Part shown: positions 10,485 to 20,323 of the stretch, piece by piece
How the letters are laid out: each line of letters begins with the position of its first letter
Position numbering within the stretch: position 1 is the stretch's first letter
Position numbers and translations under genes: made by a program
Source of the DNA: Acrasis kona
Taxonomy: Eukaryota > Heterolobosea > Eutetramitea > Acrasida > Acrasidae
Assembly: GCA_026419775.2 (NCBI GenBank)
Contig: JAOPGA020000529.1
Coordinates: 1 to 58,224 of the forward strand
Length of the DNA stretch: 58,224 nt
Reading direction: 5' to 3'
Notes under the pieces: model-generated
What the model was told of the DNA's origin: nothing
The model's database searches: none
The model's input: only the letters and a program-made list of their open reading frames with translations

Positions 10485-10864
10485 CATTGTACGTCAATAA
10501 AATCAACTATTTTAAAATGTTGAAAACAATATCATTTTTGACACATACGGGCATTTATCAAAAAAGAAACCCATGACCGGAGATACAACTTCAAAAAAGT
10601 ATGATGGCTGAAAAGTGATTAAAGGAAATAAAATTATTATAGACAAATACTTTGTGCATACACTTGTTTATATTTCACAACATGAAGACAGTAAGCAAAG
10701 AAAATAAATGAAACGCAAAAGATGTTGACCTGCTTTGATTCAATCTTACAATGCCATTCTCCAAGAGGATTCTGGAAGAACTTGTAAAATCAAACCAATT
10801 ATGGTATATGAAAGGTGGTTTTGAAATTACCCGGTTCCCTATATGTAGAAGACAATTATTTTGA

Positions 10865-13189
10865 ATGCCAAAGGTTGTGTATGAGTCTAGGAAGGCTTCA
10901 GATGTATTGTATGAGCCTTCGCGGACTGATATAGTACCTTTGATGATACAGTTCTTCATGACATTCGTCTGCCTTACTGCCGCAGTTAGTAGTTACTACC
11001 TGTATGGCGCAAGTGTGTTTTTAAAACAACAAACGGACTTCAGAGAAGTTGTCGGTCAGAGCGTCACCGACTTGGCTAACAACTTGTACGACACAGAAAC
11101 TTTTATATCGCATGTTGCATCATTGTTTTCGATCGAGAATGGAGCAATAACATTAGACCAGATGCTGAAGTTTGCAAACCAAGATTTTGCGACACTTCCG
11201 GATACTCTCACAAGAATATACTACCTTCAATACGTTGAACCAGACGACATTGATTCATTTGTTGCGGCCGAGAGGGCACAAGGTGGATACTTTACAAATT
11301 ACAACATTACAGATCGCTCGTCTAATGGATCGATCATACCCTACGTCGCAGGAAGGGACAAATACTTTCCGATCACAAGATTTGCACCACTAAGTTCGAT
11401 CACCATTACGGCACTTGGATATGACCACTATTCTGAACCCATCAGAAAAGAATTAATCGATAAAGCAATAGAAACGGAAACATTTGTCGGAACGCCACAG
11501 CTGATCTCAGCCTCGCCACTAACCAGCATAAAGGCCACTCTGATGTATCTACCTTCTTTCGCCAACTCCACAAAAACATTATTAGGAGTAGTGAGTCCAG
11601 TCATCCAAACGTCCATCCTGATCGGTAAATCGATGACTTCTCTCGACAATTTCGCTACGGCTGCTGTTTATGATTTGAACACGACCGACTTTGAAACTTC
11701 CTTCATGTTCAACTCTAGACAATATGGATTTGTAAGGAACAACACTTATCAAAATTTAATAGAAATGAACGCATTCACTAATCAACAATATGTATTGAGT
11801 GCTCCCTACACATTAAATTATACATTGAAGTTTGCCGACCGTGTTTGGCAAATTACTTTCATGCCCACTAATAAATTTACAAACATGTATGTTGACACTT
11901 TTATGAGTTATGTTGGCGTGATTATTTCCATTGTTGCTTGGTTTTTGTCTTTGATTATTTGTTGTACTTTGTATTTCATAAGGAGGTTGAGAAAAGCTCA
12001 CAGAGATCGAGTCAAGGATGATTCAAAGATTAACGTCTTGAATCGTTTCCTGTCCTCTTCGTGGTTGGATGTTGCCAACATAAAGTCCATAAGAGAGTTG
12101 AAGCCCATGACTGCAAAGACAGAGAGAATGATCATGATGAGCGTGACTGTCGATGGTTATGATCAAATCGTTAGGTTGAGAGATAACGGATACACTGTAG
12201 AATGCATTAATGAATTTTATCTTGTGGTTAAAAGAATCGTAACGTCCAAAGGAGGTGCTATTCATCGTTACGATGGTACCAATATTATTTGTTTGTTCAA
12301 AGATGTAATGACTGCCATTGATGTCGCGTGTGACATGCAACAGGAAGTAGGAAAATTTCAAAGAATAAAAATAGCGATTCATTGTGGTGAGGTGATTATG
12401 GGTATTCTTGGTGATGTTGAAAATCTCTTGTTTGGTGCCATGTCAAATGATCTTGATGTGTTGAATAGGGTTGGCTGTATTAAAAATAGTGCAAAAATTG
12501 TTTTGAGCAAAACCATTTTTGACGAAATACTTTCCGTCAGTCCAAAACTTACAAAGCTTATAACACTCGTCGGTCGTGTGCATACTACTGATGATGCATC
12601 ACAGCATATTGATATCTTTCAATTGTCCGATGAGAGCGAAAGCGTACTGGTTGTGAAGAGGTTTGGAACAGCCATGAGGAAAGTTATGAATAGGGATTTT
12701 GTGGGTGCTTTAGATGTGCTCAATAGTATACCGGTGAGCCAGCACCAGGATCAATACTTGTGTTTGGTCAAAACATCCTTACAGAGAAGGGTCAGCCTTT
12801 GCCAAAAGTTATCCGAAAAATGGGAGTTGAGCGATACCATTGAGGAATACCTTGTAGTTAGACCTGCATTTGAATTCTTTTGTGTGTCTGAGAAATGTGA
12901 ATCAGAAATTCAGGCATTTATGGAAGTGAGGGAATATAACAAATATGTAAATAAAAGAAAAGAAAAGTTGGCGGATATCATAAGCACATACTTTGAGGAG
13001 GGGTCTGAATTTGCCGTCAAGCCCCATCTGATAACATTTAATAAAGATTCCGTGACACCCGAGACTTTGAGTACCGCAACAGAAAAATTGTATGAATACA
13101 TTTCTCAAGTTCACCAAAAATTCAAAAATAATTCTGCATTTTTAAATGCATTGTACATTTCAATGGTCGGCCATAATGAAGTGTTATAG
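10865..13189 (+). CDS. CHASE-type membrane receptor with degenerate nucleotidyl cyclase domain
   Basis: Intronless, 774 residues. A TM helix at about residues 25-48 is followed by a 300-residue extracellular region with CHASE-like features (RIYYLQYVEPDDIDSF, then GYDHYSEPIRKELIDKAIET and TLMYLPSF) and several N-glycosylation sites. A second TM lies at about 350-375 (VIISIVAWFLSLIICCTLYF). The cytoplasmic part resembles a class III cyclase domain (IAIHCGEVIMGILGDVENLLFGA). Both metal-binding aspartates appear lost: the first strand reads MMSVTVDGYD where FxDIxGFT is usual, and the GD pair reads YDGTNIICLF. It is probably a catalytically dead, regulatory partner, or it diverged to another role. 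The tail of about 180 residues is unfamiliar. Confidence 0.8.
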   Translation: MPKVVYESRKASDVLYEPSRTDIVPLMIQFFMTFVCLTAAVSSYYLYGASVFLKQQTDFREVVGQSVTDLANNLYDTETFISHVASLFSIENGAITLDQMLKFANQDFATLPDTLTRIYYLQYVEPDDIDSFVAAERAQGGYFTNYNITDRSSNGSIIPYVAGRDKYFPITRFAPLSSITITALGYDHYSEPIRKELIDKAIETETFVGTPQLISASPLTSIKATLMYLPSFANSTKTLLGVVSPVIQTSILIGKSMTSLDNFATAAVYDLNTTDFETSFMFNSRQYGFVRNNTYQNLIEMNAFTNQQYVLSAPYTLNYTLKFADRVWQITFMPTNKFTNMYVDTFMSYVGVIISIVAWFLSLIICCTLYFIRRLRKAHRDRVKDDSKINVLNRFLSSSWLDVANIKSIRELKPMTAKTERMIMMSVTVDGYDQIVRLRDNGYTVECINEFYLVVKRIVTSKGGAIHRYDGTNIICLFKDVMTAIDVACDMQQEVGKFQRIKIAIHCGEVIMGILGDVENLLFGAMSNDLDVLNRVGCIKNSAKIVLSKTIFDEILSVSPKLTKLITLVGRVHTTDDASQHIDIFQLSDESESVLVVKRFGTAMRKVMNRDFVGALDVLNSIPVSQHQDQYLCLVKTSLQRRVSLCQKLSEKWELSDTIEEYLVVRPAFEFFCVSEKCESEIQAFMEVREYNKYVNKRKEKLADIISTYFEEGSEFAVKPHLITFNKDSVTPETLSTATEKLYEYISQVHQKFKNNSAFLNALYISMVGHNEVL

Positions 13190-13382
13190 TTAAAGTAATG
13201 GTGTAATTACTGGGTGCATGCGCTCCGATGAAGTGAGCTCTTCGGAATGTTATTCAACAATAAATACAAATTTATTTGGTAGACAATAAATCATCCTTGA
13301 CTTTCAAAGTTTGTATTTTGAACCACAATCAGCAAGTATTCTTTATCTAAATTTGTGTTATTAGAAGATTACCAAACAAATC

Positions 13383-14023
13383 TTACCCGGCTAGAATGGA
13401 TAAATGTTGTCTTCTATCGAGCAACTGCTCTTGTTCCTTGAGGGCTTCATTTGCCTCACAACGCATTCGGATGTGTGCGTTTAGTTGATTACATAAAGTT
13501 TCCATCATGAGCCTTTGAGAATCATCAAGACCTGATTGTCTTGGCTTCTTGTCCATAACACAAAAAGAACCTACCTTGATACCATCGACAATAACATGCA
13601 TTGCTGCGTAGAATTTTATTCCAAGTGCTGACGTTGCTGGGGCAACACTCAATTCGGGATGCTCTGCTGAATCACGTACTTCAAATAATTTATTATCGGT
13701 AGTATTTAGTACATTTTGTACACAATAAATATGTGCAGGGTTTTCTATAGGGAAGGTTCTATACCCCTCTAACATGTTGCCGTACATGGATTTAAATAGG
13801 AGCTTTCTGTTGTATGTATCTACTAGGCTTATGAGGGATGTCGGGCAATTACATATCTCTGCTGCAAGGGCTACATATTAGTGACAAATTCAACAATTAA
13901 AGAACCTGTGATATCATCGAAAAATTGTTCTCTGATAAACCCATCCGTATCTTCAAACTTTTCCAAGTGGCTTGTTGTACCAGTCTCCATCAGTTTCCTC
14001 CATCTATCCCACACTGTGGACAT
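13383..14023 (-). CDS. GAF domain protein, 201 aa
   Basis: Two exons (13906-14023 and 13383-13870) join across a 35-nt GTTCTT...GTAG intron. After MSTVWDRWRKLMETG the protein enters a single GAF domain: ALAAEICNCPTSLISLVD, RTFPIENPAHIYCVQNVL, then FYAAMHVIVDGIKVGSFCVMD. A C-terminal coiled helix (EANEALKEQEQLLDRR) follows. Standalone GAF proteins of this type bind small ligands or act as sensor modules; the ligand here is unknown. The stop is followed at once by a splice-donor-like GTAAGA, but splicing to the nearest acceptor would also give a stop, so the C-terminus hardly changes. Confidence 0.8.
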
Positions 14024-14680
14024 TTTTGAATATCTTGTAGAATAAAATTGTAAAATGAAAATTATATCAAACGAATCTTTATTCTGTTTAATCTCATTAT
14101 TCGGATCCTGTTACATACAAACACCAACGTTGATATCATACGCGACTGCAATTCTCAAACCTCAGCCAACTGTGTTTAGTGAAGAGAACTAATGGCAATA
14201 CGTACAATGCTGGTCTTACGAAGATACGCAAGAGTAGTTGATGCATTTTGATTTTTGAGTACGATCTTTATCACATTGTATGTGCACAAGTAGTTAAATT
14301 TCATTGTGTGGTACATAAACCAATATAGTATAGCCTGAATATAGGCGTGAATCTTATGAATTTAGTGGAAGACATATTGTAGTGCAATTAAATTCAATCT
14401 TGTATGTTTTGAGTGTTTAAGAAATCAAGACGTTAATGTAGAAACTAAGTAACACTTTGCAAAATATCAAAAGCTCATACCTGTCATATGACATTGTCAG
14501 CGTCAATCGAATTTCGTTTGATGTCTGAATTGGACTCTTCTACCAATCAAAGACAATTACTGGCCGGGCTAATCAAATCAAGATGATGGTTGTAAGCATC
14601 TGTAGTTGAACGTCACCTAAATTAGGACTTACTTTCGAATGTCCAGTTCGTTGGTAAGTTTTCATTGGGTGACCGTTTTT
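14024..14680. other. Intergenic, divergent promoter region
   Basis: AT-rich spacer between the divergent GAF and beta-trefoil genes. I see no tRNA, long repeat or open frame longer than about 21 codons (MSELDSSTN... at 14521). It must hold the promoters of both genes. Confidence 0.6.
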
Positions 14681-14688
14681 TATTTAAA
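14681..14688 (+). promoter_or_regulatory. TATTTAAA TATA-like box
   Basis: TATTTAAA stands 43 nt before the ATG at 14731, the spacing seen for TATAAAT at other genes in the window. If it is the TATA box, the upstream in-frame ATG at 14665 is excluded as the start. Confidence 0.45.
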
Positions 14689-14730
14689 CAATCATTTACG
14701 AATTTTTTTTATTACCAACCAACTAACAAA

Positions 14731-15426
14731 ATGGCAACATACGGTGGAAAGATTGCATTACGCAGCCACAGAAACAAGCTTGTCTGTGTAGAGCCAAGTC
14801 ATTCCATCATGAACAACAGGGATAACTGTGGAGATTGGGAGAAGTTTACCATCACATCAGCATCCGGCAAGCCATATGGATCCCCCGTCTGCGTCAATGA
14901 CAGAGTCCGTCTTCAAACCCATCACGGAAAATATTTGTGCTGCGAGCCAAACGGTCAAGTTTTTGCAAACAGAGACCACCCCGGAGATTGGGAAACATTC
15001 GAAGTACTTGACGCAAACAGCCCCAACTATTACTCATCACCACAAACGGTTAGAGACAACCATATGATTGCACTCAAGACTCATCACCAAACTTACCTCA
15101 ACGATTCTGAGGGTGCTCTTCACGGAGATGCTCGCTCTTTGAACCAATGGGAGAAGTTTACTTTTATCTCAGCTTCACCCCAACAACCATACCACTCCCA
15201 AACAGGCTACCCTGCACCACAATACCAACAATACCAAAACCAACAAGGATACCCACCACAACAGTACCAAACCCAACAAGGATACCCACCTCAACAATAC
15301 CAACAATATCCCAACCAAAACGCACCATACAACCCTCAATACACTAGCTCCCCACAACAATACCAACAACAATACCCCAACCCAAATGCACCATACAACC
15401 CACAATACCCCAACCAACCATACTAA
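14731..15426 (+). CDS. Fascin-like beta-trefoil protein with Pro/Gln/Tyr-rich tail
   Basis: Intronless, 231 residues from MATYGGKIALRSH. Residues 1-145 show three trefoil-like repeats of the fascin/actin-crosslinking kind: KIALRSHRNKLVCVEP...NRDNCGDWEKFTI, RVRLQTHHGKYLCCEP...NRDHPGDWETFEV, MIALKTHHQTYLND...NQWEKFTF. The remaining ~85 residues are repeats of QQGYPPQQYQ and NAPYNPQY, like disordered calcium-responsive or annexin/lifeguard-type tails. No signal peptide is present, so a cytosolic actin- or membrane-associated role is plausible. I chose 14731 over the in-frame ATG at 14665 because the latter precedes the TATA-like box. AATAAA is 20 nt after the stop. Confidence 0.8.
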   Translation: MATYGGKIALRSHRNKLVCVEPSHSIMNNRDNCGDWEKFTITSASGKPYGSPVCVNDRVRLQTHHGKYLCCEPNGQVFANRDHPGDWETFEVLDANSPNYYSSPQTVRDNHMIALKTHHQTYLNDSEGALHGDARSLNQWEKFTFISASPQQPYHSQTGYPAPQYQQYQNQQGYPPQQYQTQQGYPPQQYQQYPNQNAPYNPQYTSSPQQYQQQYPNPNAPYNPQYPNQPY

Positions 15427-15531
15427 CCAACCATACTAAATAAAAGTTTAATGTTTTTTTAAAAAAATTGTTGAATACTTTTGGATAAGCGGAAACATGT
15501 TTTTGCAATGATTAGAAAAAAAAATTTAATG

Positions 15532-17610
15532 TCACCACAATCTAATAACTGTATCAAAGTTCTTACAGTGCCGAACAATCTCCAGCATTGTAGCGAATCC
15601 AAAAATGTTACAACATCCACTCAAGCAAAAGTCAACAAGAGAGTCTGCTCGTGTTACTAGAGCAAAAACTCCCTTAAGAGTGATATTGTTAATGTCGTGG
15701 ATACGGAGCTTCTCTAGATTTGTCAAATAGCAACCAATCCTTGCCAAAGATTCATCGCAGACGTTATTGGTTCTACCGAACTCAAACTCCCTCAATTTAG
15801 TACACTCACAAATCCTTTTTATGCTGTCATTGTTGATCCTATCAACTTGACCAATCCATAAGTGGGTGAGATGCTCTGATAAATAGGAAGAGATGATGCC
15901 GAGACTGTTTTGTGACAAGCCCTTACATTCCCGTAAGGAGAGTTTTTGTAAAGAACGAGTCGTTTCGCCAGAGACAATAACTTCAAGGTCTTGGTCGAAA
16001 AAATTCTTGTTGAGCCCATTCAAATTGATTTCGGTCATCTGTGAAAAGTGAGAAGGTCTATCGTGTATCGCTTTAAATGATGCCGGCCCTAGTCTTATGC
16101 AGTGTTCCAAACTCAAGCGAGTGAGTTTTGGACAATTTCTGATCACGAGTTCAAATACTTCATCTGAAATCTCGCCACATCCGAAAAGAACCAAGGTTGA
16201 CAAGTTCTTACACACCTCAAAGATGCAATTTGTAATAACGTTTGTAAGGAAATAACAATTCTTTATATATAGATTTTCTAAATTTGGAACCATTGCAGAA
16301 ATTAACGACAAGAACGTAAAGTCAACAGAACCCAAAGATACTAGGTGAAGGTCTTTGAGAGTTTGGCCAAAGCATCTACAAATAAACTCGAAGAGATGTG
16401 CATCCACATCAATACTTCTTAAATACAAAAATTTTAATTGAATGGAACGCTCTTCTTGGACGGTAACTCTGTCGTACAATGTACTAAAAAAGGTTCTGTA
16501 ATCCTGACGGTACACAGGCAGATTATTGAACGAAAGAGAAGATATGTTCCTACAAATCACTGGCAAGTGGTGGTGGAATGTAAAGTAAGTGATGCTGCTT
16601 AGGGTGTGGAGCTTAAGCGAATCTAGTAAAACGTCAGAATTTTTAATGTATTCAAATCCAACGTCCGTCCACAGCGGAGACTCTCCTAAAACCAACTCCC
16701 TTAGTTTACCACAATTTGAAAGGCTTTTGAGACTAGCATCTTTGATACGTTAGAAGACTGAGACAAACCCGAATATGACTGTACCTGTTAATAAAGGAAC
16801 GTTACACAACTTTAGGACTTGTAGATTTGGACAGTTTGACGCCAACTGATGGAAGCCAACATCAGAAACAGAAAAGCAATCTTCAAGAATGAGTGTGGTC
16901 AACCCGTAACTTCCATATGTTTGTTCGACACCAGAAACTGGACGGTCCATTAATTCTAATAAAAGACTAATGCCGTTGTCATCAATTAAACTACTGGACA
17001 AGTCAAGAAGAGATAAATGTTGACAAAAGTAAGGATTGTGCTCAAGTAAATATAACAAGCCTTGGATGGTTGCCGCCCTAAGTGTAGAGTCTCTAAGTGT
17101 TCTGGCGCTCATTCTTTGACTTATGAAGTGCTTGAAAGAGCCACAGACTAAACACTCCTCCTTTCTTCTTTCATACAATTGAGATGAAGTTGATTTCGGT
17201 GCAACGTATGCAAACATTTCCGAAAAGTTTAGACTAGTGTAGAGACTTGATCTTTGTGAACAAAAGTTCCATTTTCTGCACACATGACGCATGGTACATT
17301 GTATGGAGATGAATGGAAGGAATGTGAATACTACCAAGAGGACGTCAGTGGGTAAAGATTCAATCTCCCCTTCTGACCACTGTGGTTGGTCGTACTTGGA
17401 ATAAATGTCTGGGGACCGAGGCGATGTAAATATTCTGTCGCTCAGTTCTTTGTATAAAGCTGGCGCAGCATGTTCTTCCTCCCATGTGGCCTCTTTTATA
17501 ACATCTTCTTGAAGTAAATCTCTTTGTGCTCTGTTCATCATATTAAGGTTATTTATTGTGGTTTCTTCATGTGATCGCTGGTGTGGGTATTGATTATAAT
17601 AGCTCATCAC
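15532..17610 (-). CDS. F-box/LRR protein (AMN1/FBXL type)
   Basis: Two exons (16785-17610 and 15532-16739) join across a 45-nt intron that falls inside an LRR (LLT|DASLKSLSNCGKLREL), giving 677 residues. The F-box is at about 85-125 (IESLPTDVLLVVFTFLPFISIQ...VCRKW). It is followed by cysteine-containing LRRs such as LTTLILEDCFSVSDVGF, NLSTLVLFGCGEISDEVF and SLQKLSLRECKGLSQNSL. Proteins of this build serve as substrate receptors of SCF ubiquitin ligases. The N-terminal ~80 residues are polar and unrecognised. The start is one of two adjacent Met codons. Confidence 0.88.
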
Positions 17611-18321
17611 TGTTCATGTGATATGTTTGTTGTTGTGTGGACAAGATATTAAAAAGGAGTACCCAAATAAAGATTATTTGTGCTGGTTGACAGTACTTTC
17701 GTTGTAATTATCTAAAAACAAAAAGACCTAATACGACAAATTTGTTTCCGTCCTTCTCCAATCTACCCACAACAAGAACATTTAGTCATGTATGGCCCAC
17801 GGAGTAATTCTGGCTTCTTCATTGTTGCGGGGGTCACAATCTTATTTACGGCCGACGTTGAAATTTTCTTTTTCCCTATGGTGCTATTTGATGAAAAATA
17901 GTGAAAGGAGTATTTAAGCCAAAAATAGCCATGGTTAAAATTACACTAGTTTAGTATCAATTGGACATTCACCTCCTCTCGGGTGATTGATAATTAAACA
18001 CACTCAAAATAGTTGTCACCAACGGTTCTTTTGATCGAATTTTTTTTAGTCTTGAGTGTAAGGTGTTAAACAACATACCGAATTGGTAAGGTATTATTAC
18101 CGAGGCTATGACTTAGATTTGTTGTAATCCGAGTTAGATTGACCGGATAATCAAGTCGTGTAATCAAAAACCAAAACTATTCATCTATTGTTGCAAACAT
18201 TGACCTTATTGGATGAAAAGTAGCACTCTGCTTGATATTACTTGCGTATCGCTATTTAATAAAGAGCATCAGAAATTTATTGAAAACTTAATTTACAACA
18301 ATCATTCGCAACGAAGCCTTC
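17611..18321. other. Intergenic, no clear gene
   Basis: Spacer upstream of the F-box gene. It holds a 38-codon frame at 17788-17904 (MYGPRSNSG..., with a hydrophobic core) and a TATTTAAG at about 17912, neither with further support. No RNA gene could be folded confidently by eye. Confidence 0.5.
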
Positions 18322-19098
18322 TTAATCGTGATAAATCTTACAAGAGGGTTCAAATATTTTCTGCCATTCTCCCACTGTGTTTTTTGCAACATTACAATTT
18401 TTGAATTTTTGAATTTTTTGATTGTTTGGTATGGGTCTTTCGTACACAATATCAGTACGAAGGACAAACTTGGTGCCAGCAGTTACCTGGCTACCTTCAT
18501 GTAGTATGGCGTGGCAACTAATGAGGGCCGTTCCTGTTTGTGGCTTTACTATAACAGTCGGCATTTTGTTCTCAATATCCCGTAGGAAACGACAGTGCTG
18601 CTTCTGCATAAAGAAATTTGTCGTTCCACCCTCAAAGTCGTCATTTAGGTAAGCTAAAAAGGTCAAGAAACTTTGTTGTTGGAAAGTATGACCATCTCGT
18701 TCTACTCTTCTAGAGTAAGACCCATCCATGTGCTCTGGATATTCTTCTCCCTGGTCGTATCTATAAAATCTAATTCTTTCAACTAATCCTACAGGTTTCC
18801 ATTCCGAACCGCCATTAGTACCAAAGTAAGGGGAAGATGGTATGAAAGACAAATTGTCTGGAACAAAAGGTCTCAACTTCTTCCACCATAAATCAACTTG
18901 GTTTAAATCTGCGACGACTGTATATTTATTTGTTCTTGCGTCTTCTCTTCTTGTTCTTCCGTGACCACCACCTGAGGGACTTGATTGTTTGAAGCCATCC
19001 TTTGTTGCCAGGTCAATGAATGCAGTGCACTCTTCTGGAGTAAAGAAATTGTCGATACAGAATATCTTCTCGTTAATATTGGTTCTAGTTGATTTCAT
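18322..19098 (-). CDS. Prolyl 4-hydroxylase-like 2OG-Fe(II) oxygenase, 258 aa
   Basis: Intronless. The double-stranded beta-helix core shows the iron triad H123-x-D125 (YPEHMDGSY) and H200 (ILHEGSQVTAGTKFV), with K210 in the usual 2-oxoglutarate position and R214 nearby. Other P4H-type pieces are VERIRFYRYDQGEEY and LNDDFEGGTTNF. Lacking a signal peptide or TM, it is probably cytosolic or nuclear, unlike collagen P4Hs, and closer to the small soluble family. The substrate cannot be told. The last ~30 residues beyond the fold are basic and unrecognised. Confidence 0.88.
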   Translation of the reverse strand: MKSTRTNINEKIFCIDNFFTPEECTAFIDLATKDGFKQSSPSGGGHGRTRREDARTNKYTVVADLNQVDLWWKKLRPFVPDNLSFIPSSPYFGTNGGSEWKPVGLVERIRFYRYDQGEEYPEHMDGSYSRRVERDGHTFQQQSFLTFLAYLNDDFEGGTTNFFMQKQHCRFLRDIENKMPTVIVKPQTGTALISCHAILHEGSQVTAGTKFVLRTDIVYERPIPNNQKIQKFKNCNVAKNTVGEWQKIFEPSCKIYHD

Positions 19099-19336
19099 AA
19101 TTATTGTATTCTCATGGCATTACATTGTGTCCTCATCTTTATTTGCTGTTCGCAGTTCCAATGAAGAACTTTATTTACAACATCATTTCTGGAATTGACG
19201 CCTAGACATACATGAAAAAACAATGCGAGCAAAAACATTGACAAATGTCCAATTTATGTAACAATTCTAAATCGACTGATTATATAAATATGTTCATAAA
19301 AATTAGACATCTATTAAAACCCAGAGATTAATTATA

Positions 19337-19433
19337 GTTTCTTTGGCCGAGTGGTTTAAATTTGATCCACATAAGGCGGCAGATTGCTAATCTGTTGTGG
19401 TAACACGCGTGAGTTCGAATCTCACAGGAAACG
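19337..19433 (+). tRNA. tRNA-Ser (GCT) with 15-nt D-loop insertion
   Basis: Seven-bp acceptor (GTTTCTT/AGGAAAC), 3-bp D stem (GCC/GGC at 19346-48 and 19375-77), anticodon arm GCAGA-TTGCTAA-TCTGT with GCT at 19386-19388, a long variable arm (TGTGGTAACACGC) and a perfect T arm (GTGAG TTCGAAT CTCAC). A T-run terminator follows. The D loop is 26 nt instead of about 11: roughly 15 extra nt (near 19360-19374) sit just before the 3' D-stem strand and include a GTGG...CCAC pairing with the loop. All other parts look functional, so an ectopic intron or a stable D-arm extension is likely rather than decay. Confidence 0.88.
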
Positions 19434-19554
19434 ATTTTATCGAAAAAGAAAGGTGAGTGGCTGATTCAATAAACATTCACATTGTTGCTGCAAAGAAATA
19501 ATTTTATTGCATCCATGTTTCCTTAGTTTCTTCAATCAATCATTTAACTGTAAA

Positions 19555-19730
19555 CTAGAACGCCCAGATTTTGTCGCTACCACTACTAATAAATCTACAA
19601 TCATTGAGTGTGTGAGTGATCTAACACGATCATTGTGACATTGGTGGATATTATTTGTATCCCAAATCTTAGTGGTGTGGTCTGAACTTCATCCATCTTG
19701 TGTGCTTACTGATGATTTGTAGCTGTTCTT
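19555..19730 (-). pseudogene. WD40-repeat gene remnant
   Basis: Minus-strand translation gives typical WD40 pieces: SSDHTTKIWDTNN, then, in another frame, RFISSGSDKIWAF followed by a stop at 19555. An in-frame stop lies just upstream of the first piece. Only about one and a half blades remain, with no start codon or plausible introns. It is the 3' end of a decayed host WD40 gene or a fragment copied from one. Confidence 0.6.
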
Positions 19731-20323
19731 AACAATCAATTCAAATGTTTGATGTATTACATTAACTGTTAAATCGAATTACAAGAATTTTATTGTGCAG
19801 TATGATTTTAATTAATTCCGAAGGAGTATGTTTGTATTTTGTCACTAGGCAGGTCACTATTGCTGAGTGTTGATGTCAGACATTTTGTTCAGCCGGTCAG
19901 TGCTCTCTTCAATTATCGCCTTCTCACAAAAGTACTCTCCAAACAGCAGATATGAATTGAGCAACAAACAACCAATTCGAAAATCTTATCCACGCGCGAA
20001 ACGCTTCGTAATATTACTATAGTCACCGTGGGTGGACACTCTAGGTGGTCAACTTAGTTGCTCGATGCACAAAAAGGTAATTGGGTAGTACAAAATTATA
20101 AGACTTCGCATCGGGATGACTGCCTTTAATGGATTTGAGTCCGGTTGTCTTAGTAAGAAAAATTTTCCACCGTCTTTTATTAACCCGCTGATTTTTCCCT
20201 CGAGTGGAAAAATTGCCTTAACAAATTCCTTGGTTGTAAGCCTGTTTGAACCTCTTGGTTTATTCTACCTCCGATTGTTCATAACAAAAGGGTTACCACA
20301 CCACACTACTAATATTATTTTCA
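19731..20323. other. Intergenic, no supported gene
   Basis: AT-rich spacer between the WD40 remnant and the RING gene. A 97-codon frame from 20116 overlaps the RING gene start and shows no domain or codon pattern to support it. The RING gene promoter must lie here. Confidence 0.5.

Noticed and set aside
10675-10959. 94-codon minus-strand frame opposite the cyclase receptor start
   Set aside because: Antisense to a secure gene; composition not coding-like.
14521-14586. 21-codon frame MSELDSSTN...
   Set aside because: Too short; the only possible continuation would need a 17-nt intron.
17788-17904. 38-codon frame with a hydrophobic core
   Set aside because: No promoter, poly(A) signal or homology; consistent with chance in AT-rich DNA.
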